A model generated the notes under the pieces. It saw only the letters and a list, made by a program, of their open reading frames with translations, was not told the DNA's origin and did no database searches. A program made the translations under genes and the position numbers. 64,000 nt of DNA from JAQGMV01 sp035626595 (GTDB taxonomy: Bacteria; Pseudomonadota; Gammaproteobacteria; Burkholderiales; SG8-41), in contig DASPNJ010000056.1 of assembly GCA_035626595.1 (NCBI GenBank), forward strand, positions 5,593 to 69,592, read 5' to 3'. This document shows, piece after piece, positions 49,375-58,399 of this stretch (its first letter is position 1; each line of letters begins with the position of its first letter).

Positions 49375-52260
49375 CTACGAAACCGTCGTGCCGACCGGCA
49401 GTGAATCCACGTGCAGCGGGATCGTCGCGATGTGCGGGTGATCCGCGCGCGGTCTCTCGAGGTGATAGCCCTGCGCCGCGTCGACGCCGAAGCTCTTCAG
49501 CATGTCCAGCGTCGCCTGGTCTTCGACGCACTCGGCGATCGTCGTCTTGTGCAGGCCCTTCGCCACGGACACGATCGCTTTGACGAAAAGCTGGTTGTCG
49601 TGCTCCTGCGGGAGGTTCCGGATGAAGAGCCCGTCGATCTTCACCGCGTCCGCCTGCAGGTGTTTCAGATAGGCGAACGACGAGAAGCCGGTGCCGAAAT
49701 CGTCCAGGCACACGATGCAGCCGGTGTGACGCAGCGCCTCGATGAAGCGCTGTGCATCGTGCAGATCGGACACCGCTGAGGTTTCCGTCAGCTCGACGAG
49801 CAGCCGCCGCGGCGCGACGGCGGCGCGTTTCAGTTGCTCCGCGATGTACTGCGGCAGCGTCGGCTCGTCGAAGGACCGACCCGAGATGTTGACGGCGAGC
49901 GCCGGGATCGCCCGGTTCTCGGACAGCATCCGGATCGACTCGCGCAGCACCCACTTGTCGATTTCGACGATCTTGCCGGACTTCTCCGCCATCGGGATGA
50001 ACTGCCCCGGCATGAGCAGCCGCGACGGATCGTCCTTGTCGCGCATGCGCACCAGCACCTCGAAATGCGAGAGCGACTGATCGGCGGTCGAATAGATGCC
50101 CTGGTACTGCAGCGTCATCAGCCGGTTTTCCAGCGCGTGCAGGATGCGGTCGTTCCACGACATGCGCGAGACCATCTGCATCGAGGTGTCGAGATCGCTG
50201 CGGTAGACGCGCCATGCGTTCTTGCCGGCTTCCTTTGCCATGTACATCGCCATGTCCGCCCGCGCGATCAGGTCTTCGGGGTTGTCGGCGTGGTCCGGAT
50301 AGACGGCGATCCCGAGGCTCGTCGTGAGCCGCAGGCTTTCGCCCTCGAACTGAAAGCGCACTGTCGCGATCGAGCGCGTGATGCGTTCGGCGAGCGCGCG
50401 CAGCATCTCCTCCGAGATGTCCGGCACCAGTATCGCGAACTCGTCACCGCCGAGTCGACAGAAGAGCTCGTTGCGCCGCACCTGCCCCGCGACCTCGCCC
50501 GCCACTCTGATCAGCATCGCATCGCCGGCGCGATGACCGAAGGTATCGTTGATGTACTTGAAGTCGTCGAGATCGAAAAAGAGCAGCGCCAGGCTCGAAC
50601 CATGGCGCTGCGCTTCCGCGATCATGCGCGCGAGCTCTTCGTTGAAGCGGTGACGGTTGTAAAGGCCCGTCAGCGCGTCGCGCTCGGCGAGATAGATCAA
50701 CTGCTCCGCGGTCTGGCGCTCATGCGTGATGTCCTCGAACAGCCACAGATACCCGACCGGCCGGCCCTTCACGTCCTTCACCGCATGGCCCTGCTGCATG
50801 ACCACGCGGCCGTCCGACATGTGCACTTCGTACGCGCCGGAGAGCTCCGCGCCGCGGGGTTGCGCGAGGATGTGGTGGGCCTGCTCGTCCGCACGCGCGA
50901 GCAGATCGAGCGAGAGTCCGACGAGCTCTTCCGGCGTGCGGCCGATGATCCGGGTATTCGGTGGCAGCGGCCAGATGCGGCTGAAGGCCGGGTTCGCGTA
51001 GACGACGCGGTTGTCGTTCGAGACGAACACGATTCCCATGTCCATGGCGGCGAGCAGCGCCGAGAGGCGGGCGTGCTCGTCCTGCGCGCGGCCGAGGTAT
51101 TCCTGCTGCACCGTCTGCGAATCCTGCAGCTCGACGACCGTCGTTTCGAGCTGTTGCTCCGCTTCCTTGCGCTTGGTGATATCGCGGATGCTGATCCGGA
51201 TGCCACGATAGGCGCCGCTCTGGTCGTGGATCGGACGCCAGTCGGCGGCCGCCCAGAACTCGCTACGATCTTTACGGCAGGCGCGGAACTCGTAGTCCTG
51301 GCCCATGTTCCCGCGCAGGGCGCGCCGGATCTGCCGCAGGGTGCGCTTGGCCTCGGGCCCGGTGATGAAGGGCGCGGGGAAGTTCTCCATCCTCAGGCAC
51401 TGCTCCGGCGTGTAGCCGAACATGTCCGTGACGCGCGGGTTGATCCACAGGAGCTTGCCTTCGGGACTGATCCACAGCTCGCAGTCGTAGCTGTAGTCGG
51501 CGATGGTCGTGAACTTCGCCTCGCTCTCCGCGAGCGCCTTGATGCGGCTCGCCAGTGCCTCGGCCATGGTGTTGAACGCTCGCGTGAGCTGCGCCACCTC
51601 GTCGCTGCCGCGCACCGGCACCCGCACGTTGAGATCTCCGGCCGCGAGCTGCGCGCTGGCGACCGAGAGCTTCGTGAGGTTGCGCGTGAGCCAGTAGGCG
51701 AGCGCGATCATGAGCGCGGTCGAAAGGATGAGCGCGATCACGCCGATCACCAGGTTGTCGCGTATGAGCTGGACCCGCGCGCGCTTGAGGAACCCGGTTT
51801 CCAGTCCGAGCGCGAGCCTGCCGTACTGCTGGCCCGCGATGCGCACGTCCACTTCGGTGTGGAACACGTCTCCGGCTTCGCGCGCGGAGAGCAGCACCTG
51901 ACGCGGCGGGAGCGCCCGACGTTTGTCCCAACCGCTCGCCGCGACGATGCGTCCCTTGCGATCGAACAGCACGAGGTACGAGATCGCCTGCTCGCGTCGC
52001 GCACGCTCCAGCACTTCGTTCACCTTGCCGCGCTCGGAGTGGGCGAGCGGGCCCGCGAGGGCCGCGGAGAGCAGCTGCTTCTGCTCCTCCAGATGGATGC
52101 GCGTGCGCTCGAGCAGCTTCTCGTCCATCACGCTGATGCTGTTGTAGATGAGGAGCGCGATCATGGCCGCCTGCACGAGCGCGCTCGCGAGGAGCAGCCG
52201 CGCGCGCAGCGGCAGCGCGTTGCGCAGCGCGGCCGGCGCCGCTTTCGCCGCCGTTGCCAT
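49375..52260 (-). CDS. PAS-GGDEF-EAL cyclic-di-GMP signalling protein
   Basis: A 961-residue membrane receptor. Residues 18-40 and 170-192 are membrane segments flanking a periplasmic sensor. A HAMP domain (about 195-245), two PAS domains (about 248-365 and 395-515), GGDEF (520-690) and EAL (700-945) follow. The cyclase motif GGDEF (604-608) is intact, but the upstream inhibitory site reads RRNE rather than RxxD. In the phosphodiesterase domain the EAL triplet is EVL (734-736), with Asn791, Glu823, DDFGTG (853) and ECVED (910) kept, so activity is plausible. Its start overlaps the argA stop by one base. Confidence 0.92.
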   Translation of the reverse strand: MATAAKAAPAALRNALPLRARLLLASALVQAAMIALLIYNSISVMDEKLLERTRIHLEEQKQLLSAALAGPLAHSERGKVNEVLERARREQAISYLVLFDRKGRIVAASGWDKRRALPPRQVLLSAREAGDVFHTEVDVRIAGQQYGRLALGLETGFLKRARVQLIRDNLVIGVIALILSTALMIALAYWLTRNLTKLSVASAQLAAGDLNVRVPVRGSDEVAQLTRAFNTMAEALASRIKALAESEAKFTTIADYSYDCELWISPEGKLLWINPRVTDMFGYTPEQCLRMENFPAPFITGPEAKRTLRQIRRALRGNMGQDYEFRACRKDRSEFWAAADWRPIHDQSGAYRGIRISIRDITKRKEAEQQLETTVVELQDSQTVQQEYLGRAQDEHARLSALLAAMDMGIVFVSNDNRVVYANPAFSRIWPLPPNTRIIGRTPEELVGLSLDLLARADEQAHHILAQPRGAELSGAYEVHMSDGRVVMQQGHAVKDVKGRPVGYLWLFEDITHERQTAEQLIYLAERDALTGLYNRHRFNEELARMIAEAQRHGSSLALLFFDLDDFKYINDTFGHRAGDAMLIRVAGEVAGQVRRNELFCRLGGDEFAILVPDISEEMLRALAERITRSIATVRFQFEGESLRLTTSLGIAVYPDHADNPEDLIARADMAMYMAKEAGKNAWRVYRSDLDTSMQMVSRMSWNDRILHALENRLMTLQYQGIYSTADQSLSHFEVLVRMRDKDDPSRLLMPGQFIPMAEKSGKIVEIDKWVLRESIRMLSENRAIPALAVNISGRSFDEPTLPQYIAEQLKRAAVAPRRLLVELTETSAVSDLHDAQRFIEALRHTGCIVCLDDFGTGFSSFAYLKHLQADAVKIDGLFIRNLPQEHDNQLFVKAIVSVAKGLHKTTIAECVEDQATLDMLKSFGVDAAQGYHLERPRADHPHIATIPLHVDSLPVGTTVS

Positions 52261-53534
52261 CAGAGGCGCTTCACCAGGACGACCGAGCGCCGCTGGTAGT
52301 TGTAGAGCTCGCGCTTGGGTGCCGGCAGCGCGTCGATGTCGGCCTCGGTGAATCCGCGCTCGACGAACCACTGCTCAGCCCGCGTGGTCAGCACGACGAG
52401 CTTCTTCAGCTTCATGCGCCGCGCGCGCCGTTCGATCTCCTTGACCAGCCGCTCGCCCGCGCCCTGGTTGCGGAAATCGGGCCGAACGGCGAGACCCGCG
52501 AGCTCGCCGGCGCCCTCCTCGGGAAACGGATACAGCGCGGCGCACGCGATCACCACGCGGTCGTGCTCGAGCACGACGAAGCGGGTGATCTCGCTTTCGA
52601 GCAGGCCGCGGTTGCGCTTGACCAGGATACCCTCGGCTTCGAGGGGCTCGATCAACTGCAGGATGCCGCCGATATCGTCGGGCCGCGCCGAGCGCAGCGT
52701 CTCGATCGGATCGGGCGTGATCAGCGTGCCGACGCCCTTGTGCGTGAAAAGCTCCAGCAGCAGCGCATCATCGATGTGGCTCGAGATGAGGTGCGCGCGC
52801 TTCACACCGCCTTCGCAGGCTCGCACCGCCGCGGGCAGATAGAGATCCACATCGGTCTCGGCCTCGGCCGCACGCGCGATACGCGCTTTGGCCTGCTTCA
52901 CCGTGAGCTCGCGCAGGAGCTCGCCGCGCTTGCCGGTGACGCCCGGGGTGTCCATCATGAAGATGAGCTTCTCGGCGCCGAGCGCGATCGCCGTCGAGCC
53001 GGCGACGTCCTCCAGCGCGACGTTGAACACCTCTCCGGTCGGTGAATAGCCGAGCGGCGACAGCAGCACGAGCTCGTTGTCGGCAAGACGCCGCCGGATC
53101 GCCGTCGCGTCGACCTTGCGGACCTCACCGGTGTGCATGTAATCGACGCCCGACAGCACGCCGAGCGGCTTTGCCGTGATGAAGTTTCCGCTCGCCACGC
53201 GGATATCGGCGCCGGCCATCGGTGAATTCGGGAGCCCCATCGAGAGCAGCGCCTCGATCTCCACGCGCAGCCGCCCACTCGCCTCCTTCGCCACCGCGAG
53301 CGCCACGTCGTCGGTCACCCGCAGCCCCTCGTGGAAGCGGCTCTTGTGGCCGAGCTCCCGCAGGCGCGTTTCGATCTGCGGCCGCGCGCCATGCACGAGC
53401 ACGAGTTGCACCCCGAGCGCCGCCAGCAGGTTGAGATCGTGCGTGAGATCGAAGAAGCGGCCGTCGGCAACGACGTCGCCGCCGAAGCCGATCACGAACA
53501 CCTTGCCGCGAAAGGCGTGGATATACGGGGCCAC
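52260..53534 (-). CDS. argA: Amino-acid N-acetyltransferase (N-acetylglutamate synthase)
   Basis: ArgA makes N-acetylglutamate, the first step of arginine synthesis. It has an N-terminal amino-acid-kinase-like domain (VIGFGGDVVADG, LVLVHGARPQIETRL) and a C-terminal GNAT domain (RPDFRNQGAGERLV). The coordinates use GTG 53534. However, the frame is open upstream to about 53648 and encodes RFIDWFQSVAPYIHAFRG, the start of which is conserved in ArgA. That upstream frame has GGAG before an ATA codon at 53648, so translation may begin at that non-standard codon. Confidence 0.93.
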   Translation of the reverse strand: MAPYIHAFRGKVFVIGFGGDVVADGRFFDLTHDLNLLAALGVQLVLVHGARPQIETRLRELGHKSRFHEGLRVTDDVALAVAKEASGRLRVEIEALLSMGLPNSPMAGADIRVASGNFITAKPLGVLSGVDYMHTGEVRKVDATAIRRRLADNELVLLSPLGYSPTGEVFNVALEDVAGSTAIALGAEKLIFMMDTPGVTGKRGELLRELTVKQAKARIARAAEAETDVDLYLPAAVRACEGGVKRAHLISSHIDDALLLELFTHKGVGTLITPDPIETLRSARPDDIGGILQLIEPLEAEGILVKRNRGLLESEITRFVVLEHDRVVIACAALYPFPEEGAGELAGLAVRPDFRNQGAGERLVKEIERRARRMKLKKLVVLTTRAEQWFVERGFTEADIDALPAPKRELYNYQRRSVVLVKRL

Positions 53535-53700
53535 CGACTGGAACCAGTCGATGAAGCGGTCCTGGCTCGACAGGCGCTGGCGCCGCGCGGGCTGCGCGGG
53601 CGCTCCCCTCGAATCGCCGCCCGGCTCGTTCTCGTCAGTGTTGGATATGGCCCGCTCCTGCTTGCGCGCCCGCTGTACCGGCAGGCGTTTCAGCAGGCGT

Positions 53701-53741
53701 CCATATTATGCGAAAAGTCTTGTGAGGAAAAGCCTTACAAG
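53701..53741 (-). promoter_or_regulatory. Candidate argA promoter with an overlapping imperfect palindrome
   Basis: On the minus strand CATAAT at 53710-53705 is a good -10, placing the start of RNA near 53698, 50 bases before the ATA at 53648. The -35 region is poor, but CTTGTGAGG / CCTTACAAG, an 8-of-9 inverted repeat at 53719-53741, covers it. It might bind an activator or repressor of arginine synthesis. This AT-rich stretch is unlike its GC-rich surroundings. Confidence 0.45.
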
Positions 53742-53767
53742 GTTTTCTTAAAGCAACACAATAAAGC

Positions 53768-53838
53768 GAAGGAAAGGACGTCTAGGAGGAAACACGACGC
53801 GCCGAACTGCGCGTCATGCATGGGTTTTCCTCTGAGGC
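53768..53838 (-). repeat. Hairpin element, copy H (subtype with inner stem; rsmE / argA)
   Basis: On the minus strand: AGAGGAAAACCCATGCATG, then an inner stem ACGCGC / GCGCGT, then GTGTTTCCTCC and TCCTTTCC. The outer bases match copy C at 17835-17912, while the inner stem differs but still pairs. It lies 3' of rsmE and is oriented with it. Confidence 0.65.
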
Positions 53839-53895
53839 GTTATTGCGCCGCGGCTGCGAGCGAAGCTCACGAGGGTTCTTGCCGCGTGCAGCCCG

Positions 53896-54642
53896 TCAGA
53901 AGTCTCCCCAGAGCGTTTGCATCGCGGAAAGCGCAGCCACGGCGGCCGTTTCGGTGCGCAGCACGCGCGGACCCAGGCGGATCGCGGAGAACCCCGCAGC
54001 CGCCGCGGTTTCGCGCTCGCGCGGCGAGAGTCCGCCTTCGGGGCCCACGAGGAGCACGACACCGCCGGCAGGCCGCTCGAGCTGCCGCAGGCTGACGGAT
54101 GCATCGGGGGCGAGCGTCAGCCGCACGGCGCCGCGACCGAGCGACGCGAGCCATACGTTGAGCGCCGCCGTTGGCCGGATCTCCGGCACGACATTCCGGC
54201 CGCATTGCGCGCACGCGCCGATCGCGACGCTCTGCCAATGCGCCACGCGCTTGGCGCTCCGCGCTTCGTCCAGCCGCACGATGCTGCGCTCGGTCGACAG
54301 CGGCTGGATCGCCGTGACGCCGAGCTCGACCGCCTTCTGCACGGTGTAATCCATGCGCTCTCCGCTCGAGATGCCCTGCGCGAGCACCACCTCGACCGGC
54401 GATTCGCGATCGACCGCCCGGCTTTCGGCGGCCCGGATCGTGACCGCGTGCTTACCGATGCGCGTGATCACGGCATCGTATTCACGACCACGGCCGTCGA
54501 ACGCGACGAGGACATCGCCGGCAGCGAGCCGCAATACGTGGACGAGGTGGTGTGCCTGATCGGGCGGCAGCTCCCGCACGCCATGCTCCGGCACCGGGTC
54601 CGGCAGGTAGACGCGTGGCGGAGACTTGGCTCGGCTGCCCAT
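53896..54642 (-). CDS. rsmE: 16S rRNA (uracil1498-N3)-methyltransferase RsmE
   Basis: RsmE methylates U1498 of 16S rRNA. The 248-residue product has an N-terminal PUA-like domain (about residues 10-75) and a C-terminal SPOUT knot. RMDYTVQKAVELGVTAI, the SAM-binding LLVGPEGGLSPRE and LGPRVLRTETAAVAAL are visible. It starts 94 bases from the divergent trkA. Confidence 0.96.
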   Translation of the reverse strand: MGSRAKSPPRVYLPDPVPEHGVRELPPDQAHHLVHVLRLAAGDVLVAFDGRGREYDAVITRIGKHAVTIRAAESRAVDRESPVEVVLAQGISSGERMDYTVQKAVELGVTAIQPLSTERSIVRLDEARSAKRVAHWQSVAIGACAQCGRNVVPEIRPTAALNVWLASLGRGAVRLTLAPDASVSLRQLERPAGGVVLLVGPEGGLSPRERETAAAAGFSAIRLGPRVLRTETAAVAALSAMQTLWGDF

Positions 54643-54736
54643 CGGCCGATTATCGCGCTTCCAGCGCGGCTAGCCTGCCCCCGGGCCGAAGACTAGAATC
54701 GCGGTTTCCGCGAGAGCAGCAAAGAAAAACTCTACT

Positions 54737-56158
54737 TTGCGAATCGTCATCCTCGGCGCCGGCCAGGTGGGCTCTTCCGTCGCGGAAAGCCTGGTGTCCG
54801 AAGCGAACGACATCACCGTTGTCGATGTGAACGCGGAGCGGCTGAAGACGCTGCAGGACCGGTTCGATCTGCGCACCGTCAGCGGCAACGCCGCGCATCC
54901 GGCAGTGCTCGAGCAGGCCGGCGCGCGCGACGCCGACATGATCCTCGCGGTCACCAAGAGCGACGAGACGAACATGGTCGCCTGCAAGCTCGCGGCGACG
55001 ATGTTCAACATCCCGACCAAGATCGCGCGCATCCGCTCGGCGGATTACCTGTCGCATCCGGAGATCTTCTCTCACGAGAATTTCGCGGTCGATTCGGCGA
55101 TCTGTCCGGAGCAGGTCCTCACCGATTACATCTCGAAGCTGCTCGAATTCCCCGAAGCGCTCCAGGTGCTCGAGTTCGCGGACGGGCGCGTGAGCCTCGT
55201 CGCGGTCAAGGCTTTCCAGGGCGGTCCGCTCGTGGATCACCCGATCTCGCATCTGCGCAGCCACATGCCGCAGATCGACGCGCGGGTCGCGGCCATTTTC
55301 CGCGGCGACAGCCCGATCATCCCGGAAGGCAGCACGGTGGTGGAAGCGGGCGACGAGGTGTTCTTCATCGCCGACACGCGCAACATCCGCGGCGTGCTGC
55401 GCGAGTTGCGGCGCATGGACAAGGCGGTCAAGCGCGTGATGATCGGCGGCGGCGGCAACATCGGACGCCGGCTGGCGCAGCAGATCGAGCACCGTTACGA
55501 CGTCAAGATCATCGAATTCAACAAGGCCGCCGCGCAGCAGCTCGCGGCCGACCTCGACCGCACGCTCGTGCTCTCCGGCGACGTCACCGACGAGGAGCTG
55601 CTGCGCGAGGAGAACATCGACGAGATGGACGTCTACTGCGCGCTGACGAACGACGACGAGAACAACATCATGAGCTCCCTGCTCGCGAAGCGCATGGGTG
55701 CGCGCAAGGTGATCGCGCTCATCAACAGGAGCTCGTACGTGAACCTCGTCCAGGCCGGCACGATCGATATCGCGATCTCGCCCGCGCAGGCGACGATCGG
55801 CACGCTGCTCGCGCGCGTGCGGCGCGGCGACTGCGCCGCGGTGCATTCGCTGCGCCGCGGCGCCGCCGAAGCGCTCGAGCTCGTGGCCCACGGCGATGCG
55901 TCGTCGTCCAAGGTCGTCGGCCGCCGCATCGACCAGCTCGATCTGCCCAAGGGCGCGACGATCGGCGCGATCGTGCGGCGCCGCAGGCGCGAGACGCGGC
56001 GCGACGGCGAAAACGCGCCGGTGTTCGACTACGAGGTGCTGATGGCGCACCACGATGTGGTGATCGAACCCGACGACCACGTGATCGTCTTCGTGGTCAA
56101 TAAACGCATCGTTCCGAAGGTCGAGAAGCTGTTCCAGGTTGCGGTGAGCTTCCTGTAG
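54737..56158 (+). CDS. trkA: Trk system potassium uptake protein TrkA
   Basis: TrkA is the cytoplasmic NAD(H)-binding regulator of the TrkH potassium channel. The 473-residue product begins at TTG 54737 (LRIVILGAGQVGSSVAESL). It contains two RCK repeats: the first NAD site is GAGQVG, the second GGGGNIGRRLAQQI near residue 236, each followed by a TrkA-C domain. There is no ATG in a better position. TrkH follows after 76 bases of GTCAC-rich spacer. Confidence 0.95.
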   Translation: MRIVILGAGQVGSSVAESLVSEANDITVVDVNAERLKTLQDRFDLRTVSGNAAHPAVLEQAGARDADMILAVTKSDETNMVACKLAATMFNIPTKIARIRSADYLSHPEIFSHENFAVDSAICPEQVLTDYISKLLEFPEALQVLEFADGRVSLVAVKAFQGGPLVDHPISHLRSHMPQIDARVAAIFRGDSPIIPEGSTVVEAGDEVFFIADTRNIRGVLRELRRMDKAVKRVMIGGGGNIGRRLAQQIEHRYDVKIIEFNKAAAQQLAADLDRTLVLSGDVTDEELLREENIDEMDVYCALTNDDENNIMSSLLAKRMGARKVIALINRSSYVNLVQAGTIDIAISPAQATIGTLLARVRRGDCAAVHSLRRGAAEALELVAHGDASSSKVVGRRIDQLDLPKGATIGAIVRRRRRETRRDGENAPVFDYEVLMAHHDVVIEPDDHVIVFVVNKRIVPKVEKLFQVAVSFL

Positions 56159-56159
56159 T

Positions 56160-56222
56160 CGTGACCTCGCCCGTCACCTCTTTCTTGTCACCTCTTTTTC
56201 GTCACCCCTTTCCGTCACCTGT
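56160..56222. repeat. GTCACC / CTCTTT tandem repeats between trkA and trkH
   Basis: Five spaced copies of GTCACC (one per 11-14 bases) alternate with pyrimidine runs such as CTCTTTCTT and CCTTT. It is a member of the same GTCAC-type repeat class as 38387-38412 and 48974-49021. It fills the trkA-trkH gap. Confidence 0.65.
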
Positions 56223-56234
56223 TCCAGCCTGAAC

Positions 56235-57692
56235 GTGGCCTGGCTGCTGCCGATCATGCCGGTGCTCGGGCTCATCGCGATGGCGATGAGCCTCTCGCAC
56301 CTGCTGCCGATCGCGGTCTCGCTCGGGCTGCGGGACGGCATGGCGGGCGTGTTCGCCGTATCGATGACCCTCAACATGCTGGTCGGATTCGTCGTCTGGT
56401 TCGCCAGCCGCCGGCGCCGTGAGCGCGAGCTGCAGTTGCGCGAGGGCATACTCTTCATCGTGCTGGTGTGGCTGGGCGGCGCGCTGTTCGCCTCGGTGCC
56501 GCTCCTCTTCGGCATCGGCCTTTCCTTCACCGATGCGTACTTCGAATCGATGTCCGCGCTCACGGCAACCGGCGCGACGCTGCTCTCCGGCCTCGATTAC
56601 CTGCCGCCCTCGGTCAACGTCTGGCGCGCCGAGCTGCAGTGGCTCGGTGGCATGGGCGTCATCGTGCTGGTGGTCGCGGTGCTGCCGATGATCGGCGTGG
56701 GCGGGCGGCAGATCAGCAAGGCCGAGATCCCCGGTCCGATGAAGGACGATCAGCTCACGCCGCGCATGACGCAGACGGCCAAAGGCCTGTGGATGGTGTA
56801 CTTCGTGCTCACGATCGCGTGCTTCGTCGCGTACCGGCTTGCCGGTATGGACTGGATCGACGCGCTCATCCACAGCTTCACGACGCTGTCGCTGGGCGGC
56901 TTTTCCTCCCACGATGCGAGCATGGCGCATTTCGATTCGCTGGCCGTCGAGCTCGTGGCGATGCTCTTCATGATTCTGGCGGGCATCAATTTCGCAACCC
57001 ACTTCCGCATATGGCAAGCCCGCAGTTTCGCGCCGTCGCGCCTCGACACCGAGCTCCCGTATTACCTCGCAGTGATGGCCGCGAGCGTGCTCTTCATCGC
57101 CGCGTTCCTCTGGCTGAAGGGCGCCTATCCGGACTTCGGCACCGCGTTGCGCTACGCGGCTTTCAATACGGTATCCGTCGCGACGAACACGGGCTATTCG
57201 ACGGTGGACTATGCGCAGTGGCCGGTCTTCGCGCCGCTGTGGGTGATGTTCCTCGGGACGTTCGTCGCGTGCTCGGGCTCTGCGGGCGGCGGCATCAAGA
57301 TGATTCGCGCCCTGATCCTGATCAGACAGCTCTATCGCGAGTTCAACACGCTCACGCATCCGCGCGCGGTCTCGCCGCTCAAGATCGACGACCGCGTCGT
57401 GCCCAATCAGGTCGTATTCGCGGTGCTCGCGTTTCTCTTCGCGTGGCTTGCGACGCTCGTGGGCGTGACGCTGCTGCTGACGCTCTCGGGGCTCGACGTG
57501 CTCACCGCGTTCTCGGCGAGCGTCGCATCGCTCAACAATATCGGTCCGGGGCTGCACGAAGTCGGCCCTGCCTCCAATTTCGCGATCCTCTCGAATTTCC
57601 AGACATGGGTGTGCTCCGTTACGATGCTGCTCGGCAGGCTCGAGCTCATCACCGTGCTTGCGATCCTGACACCGGCTTTCTGGCGGAAGTAG
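56235..57692 (+). CDS. trkH: Trk system potassium channel TrkH
   Basis: TrkH is the ion-conducting membrane subunit of the Trk system. The 485-residue product has about ten membrane segments and four pore-loop repeats with selectivity-filter glycines: SALTATGAT, TTLSLGGFS, VATNTGYST and SLNNIGPG. Also visible are the intramembrane gating loop CSGSAGGGIKMIR and the C-terminal LGRLELITVL. The start is GTG 56235, giving MAWLLPIMPV. It lies 17 bases before yqgE. Confidence 0.95.
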   Translation: MAWLLPIMPVLGLIAMAMSLSHLLPIAVSLGLRDGMAGVFAVSMTLNMLVGFVVWFASRRRRERELQLREGILFIVLVWLGGALFASVPLLFGIGLSFTDAYFESMSALTATGATLLSGLDYLPPSVNVWRAELQWLGGMGVIVLVVAVLPMIGVGGRQISKAEIPGPMKDDQLTPRMTQTAKGLWMVYFVLTIACFVAYRLAGMDWIDALIHSFTTLSLGGFSSHDASMAHFDSLAVELVAMLFMILAGINFATHFRIWQARSFAPSRLDTELPYYLAVMAASVLFIAAFLWLKGAYPDFGTALRYAAFNTVSVATNTGYSTVDYAQWPVFAPLWVMFLGTFVACSGSAGGGIKMIRALILIRQLYREFNTLTHPRAVSPLKIDDRVVPNQVVFAVLAFLFAWLATLVGVTLLLTLSGLDVLTAFSASVASLNNIGPGLHEVGPASNFAILSNFQTWVCSVTMLLGRLELITVLAILTPAFWRK

Positions 57693-57708
57693 GCATACAA
57701 TCAGGCGT

Positions 57709-58269
57709 ATGCAGAAGGTGAATCTCACGCAGCACTTCCTGATCGCGATGCCGGCCATGGTCGATCCGCATTTCGCGAAGTCGTTGACGCTCGTGTGCGA
57801 GCACAACGAGCAGGGCGCGTTGGGCCTGGTGGTGAACCGGCCGACCGAGATGAACCTGCACGCGTTGCTGGAACAGGTGAGCATCGAGCCGCAGACGGAG
57901 ATCTTCAAATCCGTACCCGTGCACTTCGGCGGGCCGGTACAGATCGATCGCGGGTTCGTGCTGCACACGCCGGTGGGCGACTGGCAGTCGACGCTCGCCG
58001 TCGGTTCCGAGATCGGGCTCACCACGTCCAAGGACATCCTGCAGGCCGTGGCGCGCGGGGAAGGTCCGCGCCAGATGCTGGTCACCCTCGGGTACGCCGG
58101 GTGGGCGCCGGGACAGCTCGAGCACGAGCTTGCGCAGAACGCATGGCTCACGGTTGCGGCGAAGCGCGAGATCATCTTCGATCTCGCAGCGGAAGAGCGG
58201 CTTGCCGCAGCCATGAGTCTCCTGGGCGTCGATTTCGCGAAGCTCTCGGAAGTCGCCGGCCACGCGTAG
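57709..58269 (+). CDS. yqgE: YqgE/AlgH family protein
   Basis: A 186-residue protein of unknown biochemical role, related to AlgH of Pseudomonas, which affects alginate and virulence genes. It has the hallmark LTQHFLIAMPAMVDPHFAKSL start, HNEQGALGLVVNRP and HFGGPVQIDRGFVLH. It is usually next to ruvX, as here, and the gap between them carries hairpin element G. Confidence 0.94.
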   Translation: MQKVNLTQHFLIAMPAMVDPHFAKSLTLVCEHNEQGALGLVVNRPTEMNLHALLEQVSIEPQTEIFKSVPVHFGGPVQIDRGFVLHTPVGDWQSTLAVGSEIGLTTSKDILQAVARGEGPRQMLVTLGYAGWAPGQLEHELAQNAWLTVAAKREIIFDLAAEERLAAAMSLLGVDFAKLSEVAGHA

Positions 58270-58319
58270 CCGCGGCACCTCGCGTGCGCTCGGCAGCCTA
58301 CCGGCGAAGCCGCGGGCCA

Positions 58320-58370
58320 GTAAACGAACAGAGGGAAACCGATGGTTTCCCTCCGTTACCTCCTTTCGTT
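58320..58370 (+). repeat. Hairpin element, copy G (yqgE / ruvX)
   Basis: TAAACGAACAGAGGGAAACC pairs perfectly with GGTTTCCCTC over a 3-4 base loop, followed by the tail CGTTACCTCCTTTCG. It lies 51 bases after the yqgE stop and is oriented with it. This copy and copy F are closest to a consensus. Confidence 0.78.
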
Positions 58371-58399
58371 CAAAACCGTTAGCGCTTGCACCTGCACGC

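Noticed and set aside
49834..52299. Plus-strand frame of 821 codons opposite the GGDEF/EAL gene
   Set aside because: Composition is typical of a shadow frame, and the real gene on the other strand has clear domains.
58320..58370. Small genes encoding recurring KEVTEGN...FPSVR peptides
   Set aside because: The peptide recurs only because frames cross the hairpin element on its reverse strand. Ends and frames differ between copies.
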